This document shows, piece by piece, positions 60,934-64,000 of a stretch of DNA of 64,000 nt; the first letter of the stretch is position 1, and every line of letters begins with the position of its first letter. Under the pieces are notes generated by a model. It saw only the letters and a list, made by a program, of their open reading frames with translations, was not told the origin of the DNA and did no database searches. The stretch comes from Campylobacter_A concisus_Y (GTDB lineage Bacteria; Campylobacterota; Campylobacteria; Campylobacterales; Campylobacteraceae): the NCBI RefSeq assembly GCF_902460415.1, contig NZ_CABPTY010000001.1:592275-656274 (forward strand), given 5' to 3'. Made by a program: the position numbers and the translations under genes.

Positions 60934-61664
60934 ACAAGTGCTTCTTTCCCAAAAAAGAGGTGCGACAAGACTATTACAAAGTAAAGCTGAAAAAAGAGTC
61001 CCACAAGCGGCACAAGCGATATTAGATAAAACAAAAGTGTAAAAATTATAAATTTTATCCCGCCACCTTCAAGCAGTGCTAGCTCAAATTTATCACTATC
61101 AAGAGTGTTTGAGCCAACGTCTATCAGTAAAAGTTTGTAATAGATATAAAAAAATGGCACGTTTATGATGAAAAAATTTAAGACTGGTACAAATAAAAGC
61201 GGTAGGCAAACGAGCAATATCCCAAGAAATTTCATGATCTCAATCATCATCACCTTTAGCACTCTAGCCGTGCTAACCTCGTTTTTAAGCACGTAGTTGT
61301 AGTGCCTTTTGTTTATCTCTTTAGCCACAACCGGCGTTAAAAAGCCAGCTACGATTAGGGCAATCACGATACTAATGATGATCGTTAAAAAGGTGCTCAG
61401 AATATAAAAAAGTATACTAACTATCCACTTAGTAGCACTAAAACTTAAAATTTTAATAGCGATAAAAGAGAGTGCCGAGTTTGTCTCTAAAAAGGCAAAA
61501 TTTTCGTTTTTAGCGCTATCATTTAAAAGGTCAAATATCTCACCACCGCCCCAAATCGTAAGCCACGCAAGACTAAAAATGCTAAGACAAAGTGGCAAGA
61601 TGGATAGCGCTATAAATTTGGCTGTAAAAAAATCTTTAAAACCAAGGCGAAGAAGGTTTATCAT
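60924..61664 (-). CDS. EI24/CysZ-like membrane protein
   Basis: 246 residues, about five or six membrane helices (near 14-34, 62-82, 83-110, 145-170, 210-235). The EI24/DUF540 family includes CysZ, a sulfate channel; motifs such as FITPVVAKEINKRHY-like GFLTPVVAKEINKRHYNY and FFIINVPFFYIYYKLL support it. No sulfate genes are adjacent, so the substrate is open. Starts 4 bases before the end of the dUTPase gene. Confidence 0.75.
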   Translation of the reverse strand: MINLLRLGFKDFFTAKFIALSILPLCLSIFSLAWLTIWGGGEIFDLLNDSAKNENFAFLETNSALSFIAIKILSFSATKWIVSILFYILSTFLTIIISIVIALIVAGFLTPVVAKEINKRHYNYVLKNEVSTARVLKVMMIEIMKFLGILLVCLPLLFVPVLNFFIINVPFFYIYYKLLLIDVGSNTLDSDKFELALLEGGGIKFIIFTLLFYLISLVPLVGLFFQLYFVIVLSHLFFGKEALVKI

Positions 61665-62356
61665 TTCACCTTTTTATATTCATGCTCAAGTGCTGCGTAA
61701 ATTTCACCTATCTTACTAACGCCATTTGACAAAATTTCACTCATCACTTCGTTATCTTCGCGTCCGTTCCAATTTTTCTTATAACTACCTTCTTTGTAGC
61801 CATTATTTTGACGGAAGCGATTTAGTACGTTTTTAGCGATGTAGCACTCATAAAGTGAGTATAAATTTACGCCGCATTTTAAAGACATAGAGAAGTAAAT
61901 TTTTAAAATATCAAATATATCGTAGTCAAACCCGCTGCACTCATGTATAAGCATCTCAACATCATTCATTATCTCATAAATGCTCTCGTCTTCGATCTTT
62001 AGTGGCTCTTTGCAAAACTCACTAAAACCGCTTGATTGGCAAATATCATCAGCTAAAGTTTCTATATCTCCAAGCTGTTTTGATTTATAAATTTGCAAAG
62101 CTAGGCTCATTATAAAGTGCCAAATATCAACAACTTCTATGCGCAAATTTTGCTCATCAGTCTTAGCATCGATGCTCTTCCAGTGCTTCCAAGCAAAGCT
62201 ATCAATAAGTTCAGCGCACTCCATATATATGCAACGTCTCCAGCTGATCAATTTATTTTTATTAGTATAACCATTTTCCCAGCCAAGCCCATTTGTCTCA
62301 TCATTTAGGCTTTGCTGCATCTTTAACATCTCTAAAATAATCGTTCTTTCATTCAT
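61661..62356 (-). CDS. dut: Dimeric dUTPase (all-alpha NTP pyrophosphatase)
   Basis: 231 residues. The family motif E-x2-E...E-x2-D appears in YMECAELIDSFAWKHWKSID and LRIEVVDIWHFIMSL. This all-alpha MazG-type dimeric enzyme replaces the trimeric dUTPase in Campylobacterota. It hydrolyses dUTP to dUMP, keeping uracil out of DNA. Adjacent to the EI24 gene. Confidence 0.9.
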   Translation of the reverse strand: MNERTIILEMLKMQQSLNDETNGLGWENGYTNKNKLISWRRCIYMECAELIDSFAWKHWKSIDAKTDEQNLRIEVVDIWHFIMSLALQIYKSKQLGDIETLADDICQSSGFSEFCKEPLKIEDESIYEIMNDVEMLIHECSGFDYDIFDILKIYFSMSLKCGVNLYSLYECYIAKNVLNRFRQNNGYKEGSYKKNWNGREDNEVMSEILSNGVSKIGEIYAALEHEYKKVK

Positions 62357-62438
62357 TTTAGGCCTTTAAAAATTTTAAAGGATTATAACAAAAAATTATT
62401 AAATGCCACGAGACAAGCTTGACTTAAATCATTTTATG

Positions 62439-62444
62439 TATAAA
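62439..62444 (+). promoter_or_regulatory. -10 box for the small zinc-ribbon gene
   Basis: TATAAA in ATGTATAAAATTT, with TTGACT at 62419-62424, 14 bases away (short). AAAGGAG lies 8 bases before ATG 62487. Confidence 0.5.
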
Positions 62445-62486
62445 ATTTAGGAGCTAAAATTAGCAAAAAATTTCAAAGGAGAAAAA

Positions 62487-62675
62487 ATGAGAGAAAAAGA
62501 TCTAGTGGCTTGCAATGTTTGCGGACTAAAAAGCAGTGATGATACAAATGCAGTTTTTATCCACGCTCATAAAAATGGCGAAGAAGTTGATATCTGCACC
62601 AGTTGTGTTCCAAGCGTGATCCATGGCTCAGGCATGGTCGTAAAATCAAACGAAGAGATAAAGGCTGAAATTTAA
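62487..62675 (+). CDS. Small zinc-ribbon-like protein
   Basis: 62 residues. Two Cys pairs, CNVCG (9-13) and CTSC (37-40), 24 residues apart, form a likely zinc ribbon or rubredoxin-like knuckle. The stretch between is FIHAHKNGEEVDI, with two His that might also ligate. Strong AAAGGAG site and own promoter, so it is a real gene. Function unknown. Overlaps the convergent GGDEF-EAL gene end by 4 bases. Confidence 0.8.
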   Translation: MREKDLVACNVCGLKSSDDTNAVFIHAHKNGEEVDICTSCVPSVIHGSGMVVKSNEEIKAEI

Positions 62676-64000
62676 ACTTTAGCTATCATTTGAGGATCTT
62701 GTCTTACAAGGTCTTCAAATTCTTCTGCACTCATAGGGCGAGATAAGAAAAGTCCTTGCACTTCATTACAATCAAGCTCTTTTAAGAAACAAATGTCTTC
62801 TTCTCTTTCTATGCCTTTTGCACCAACTTTTATCTTCATTGCCTTTGCTAAATCGATAATTGCAGATACGATTTGTGCATCTATTTTGCTATTTGATGCT
62901 TGAGCAACAAATTCACTTGCTATTTTTATACGCTTAACACCGTATTTTCTAATGTAAATAAATGAAGTATATCCAGAGCCAAAATTATCTATGCAAACGT
63001 CTATATTATTTTCTTTAAGAATAGAAAAAATTTTATCAAGCGTTTTAGAATTATTTGTCCATATTTCTTCGCCAAATTCTATTTCAAAAAGCTCTGGATT
63101 TATATGATGCGAGCGTAAGCTAGAAACAAAATCTAAAACAAATTTTTCTGATTTACTTTGAATCTGCGCAACATTTATGCTTATTTTTGGTATCAAGAGT
63201 TTTTCTTTTTGCCATCTATCTACATACCCTATGGTCTTTGAAACCAAAAGCGAGCAAATATCGTTTAAGATATCACTATTTATATTGACTTCTTTCATAA
63301 ATTTGCTTGCTTCCATCAAGCCAAATTTTTCTGATTTCCAATATAAAAAAACCTCTGCGTAGATCATTTTTTCGATTTTTAGATCAAATATTGGTTGAAA
63401 ATATGCATGAAGGTCTTCTTGCAAATTAGCTTTTTTAAGCGCGATCTCGATACTTGAGCTTAGGTGCATTTCATTGCTAATTTTATCACTATAAACCATA
63501 GGATTTAAAGCTGGATTTTTCTTGGCGTAATACATTGCCATATCTGCATTTTTTATAATATTTCTTGGATTTGCCATGCTATTTTTTGTTGCTACATCTA
63601 TGCCTATTATACACTTAAGCCCAAAATGATATCTATCTATTTGAATTGGCTTTTCAATAGCATCTTTTAAGGCAATACCAAGATTTAAGCGTTTTGTATG
63701 ACTATTTATCTCCATTTTTGCTAATACGATAAATTCGTCCGCACTAATCCTTGCTATGGCCTCTTGTCTATTGCAAACTTCAAGTATCCTTTTTGCAACT
63801 AATTTTAAAATTCTATCGCCTATTTCATGCCCGTAAGATGTATTTATGCTTTTAAAACGGCTTAAATTTATATAATAAACTGCGATTTCCTCATCTTCAG
63901 AAATGCTTTTACACATTCTCTCAAGCTCATTTACTATAAAATTTCTATTGCCAAGATCTGTTAGATAGTCTTTCTCAGACATATCTTGAAGCCTTAAATT
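62672..64000 (-). CDS. Degenerate GGDEF-EAL protein (5' truncated by window)
   Basis: The frame stays open to the right edge (442 codons seen), so the start lies outside. A GGDEF domain begins DYLTDLGNR and reaches AIARISADEFIVLAKM, where SADEF replaces GGDEF. An EAL domain follows: YAEVFLYW for EALLRW, CIDNFGSGYTSF for DDFGTGYSS, IKVGAKGIE for VAEGVE, and NEVQGLFLSRP. The metal-site Asp and Glu changes (DN for DD, AKG for AEG) suggest no phosphodiesterase activity, and SADEF no cyclase activity. It may act as a receptor or scaffold. N-terminal sensing domain not seen. Confidence 0.85.
   Translation of the reverse strand, partial: NLRLQDMSEKDYLTDLGNRNFIVNELERMCKSISEDEEIAVYYINLSRFKSINTSYGHEIGDRILKLVAKRILEVCNRQEAIARISADEFIVLAKMEINSHTKRLNLGIALKDAIEKPIQIDRYHFGLKCIIGIDVATKNSMANPRNIIKNADMAMYYAKKNPALNPMVYSDKISNEMHLSSSIEIALKKANLQEDLHAYFQPIFDLKIEKMIYAEVFLYWKSEKFGLMEASKFMKEVNINSDILNDICSLLVSKTIGYVDRWQKEKLLIPKISINVAQIQSKSEKFVLDFVSSLRSHHINPELFEIEFGEEIWTNNSKTLDKIFSILKENNIDVCIDNFGSGYTSFIYIRKYGVKRIKIASEFVAQASNSKIDAQIVSAIIDLAKAMKIKVGAKGIEREEDICFLKELDCNEVQGLFLSRPMSAEEFEDLVRQDPQMIAKV

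Noticed and set aside
1..64000. CRISPR arrays, transposases, integrases, prophage genes
   Set aside because: No regularly spaced direct repeats and no such coding motifs were found on either strand.
1..64000. Poly-G/C phase-variation tracts
   Set aside because: The longest G runs are about five bases (for example near 4860 and 51458), too short for typical Campylobacter slippage, even in the LPS locus.
1..64000. tRNA or rRNA genes
   Set aside because: No cloverleaf with a TTCGA-type T loop and no rRNA-like GC-rich block was seen in the gaps; a tRNA scan would settle this.

Overview
The window is a densely packed, AT-rich chromosomal segment from a campylobacterotan, most likely a Campylobacter of the C. 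concisus/curvus type. The evidence is gene order that I recall from C. jejuni (fdxA-ndk-yceD-rpmF-plsX-fabH; cheX-like/fliN/fliO beside trpA-B-F-GD; recR-racS-racR beside dnaJ; gatC...cvpA-fur-lysS-glyA-DUF1882-SPOR-aroE; accA-fabF-acpP-fabG), a CosR/HP1043-type regulator, frequent ATGA and TGATG gene overlaps, TATAAT -10 boxes without clear -35 boxes, and very frequent AAATTT. The species assignment is inference; no rRNA or tRNA gene is present to test it.

Layout. 1-1390: the tail of an unidentified gene and a DEDDy exonuclease. 1454-9313: a lipopolysaccharide core locus. It starts with waaC, an LpxL-type acyltransferase, a GT2 transferase and a WaaQ-like heptosyltransferase. A variable part follows in which two glycosyltransferase/deacetylase pairs face each other around a broken P-loop kinase gene. 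9317-12160: uvrA. 12334-15673: fdxA, ndk, yceD, rpmF, plsX, fabH. 15896-24447: ahpC, a PilZ protein with a HerA-like ATPase, plsY, folB, cosR with its own histidine kinase, ppx/gppA. 24578-30396 (minus strand): flagellar switch genes and a trp cluster with a fused TrpGD but no trpE. 30483-34241: recR, racS and racR, with dnaJ divergent from them.

34242-34650 is a non-coding gap with marked dyad structure. 34651-37248: pyk and a lone DctP binding protein, divergent. 37371-44828 (minus strand): a nine-gene operon from gatC through pilT, cvpA, fur, lysS, glyA, a DUF1882 protein and a SPOR protein to aroE. 44956-48076: a YfgM-like/BamB-like envelope pair, a hypothetical gene, coaX and hisG. 48217-48708 is a decayed multihaem cytochrome c gene. 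48856-51352: a LolD-like ATPase, tsf and rpsB. 51498-56014: a small hypothetical gene, a DUF4198 periplasmic protein, pgeF, ribE and a DUF1963/CbrC-family pair. 56207-59453: accA, fabF, acpP, fabG. 59511-64000: an FMN-binding-like protein, a membrane protein, a hypothetical protein, an EI24 protein, a dimeric dUTPase, a small zinc-ribbon protein and a degenerate GGDEF-EAL protein cut by the window edge.

Most of this is core physiology: envelope and lipid synthesis, amino acids, flagella, iron and oxidative stress control. No CRISPR array, insertion sequence, prophage or integron was found. The most interesting material is the mirrored LPS module, two clear gene relics, the structured dnaJ-pyk gap, a DUF1882 protein with primase-like motif spacing, and a PilZ protein in the same window as a nucleotide-signalling enzyme that has lost key residues.
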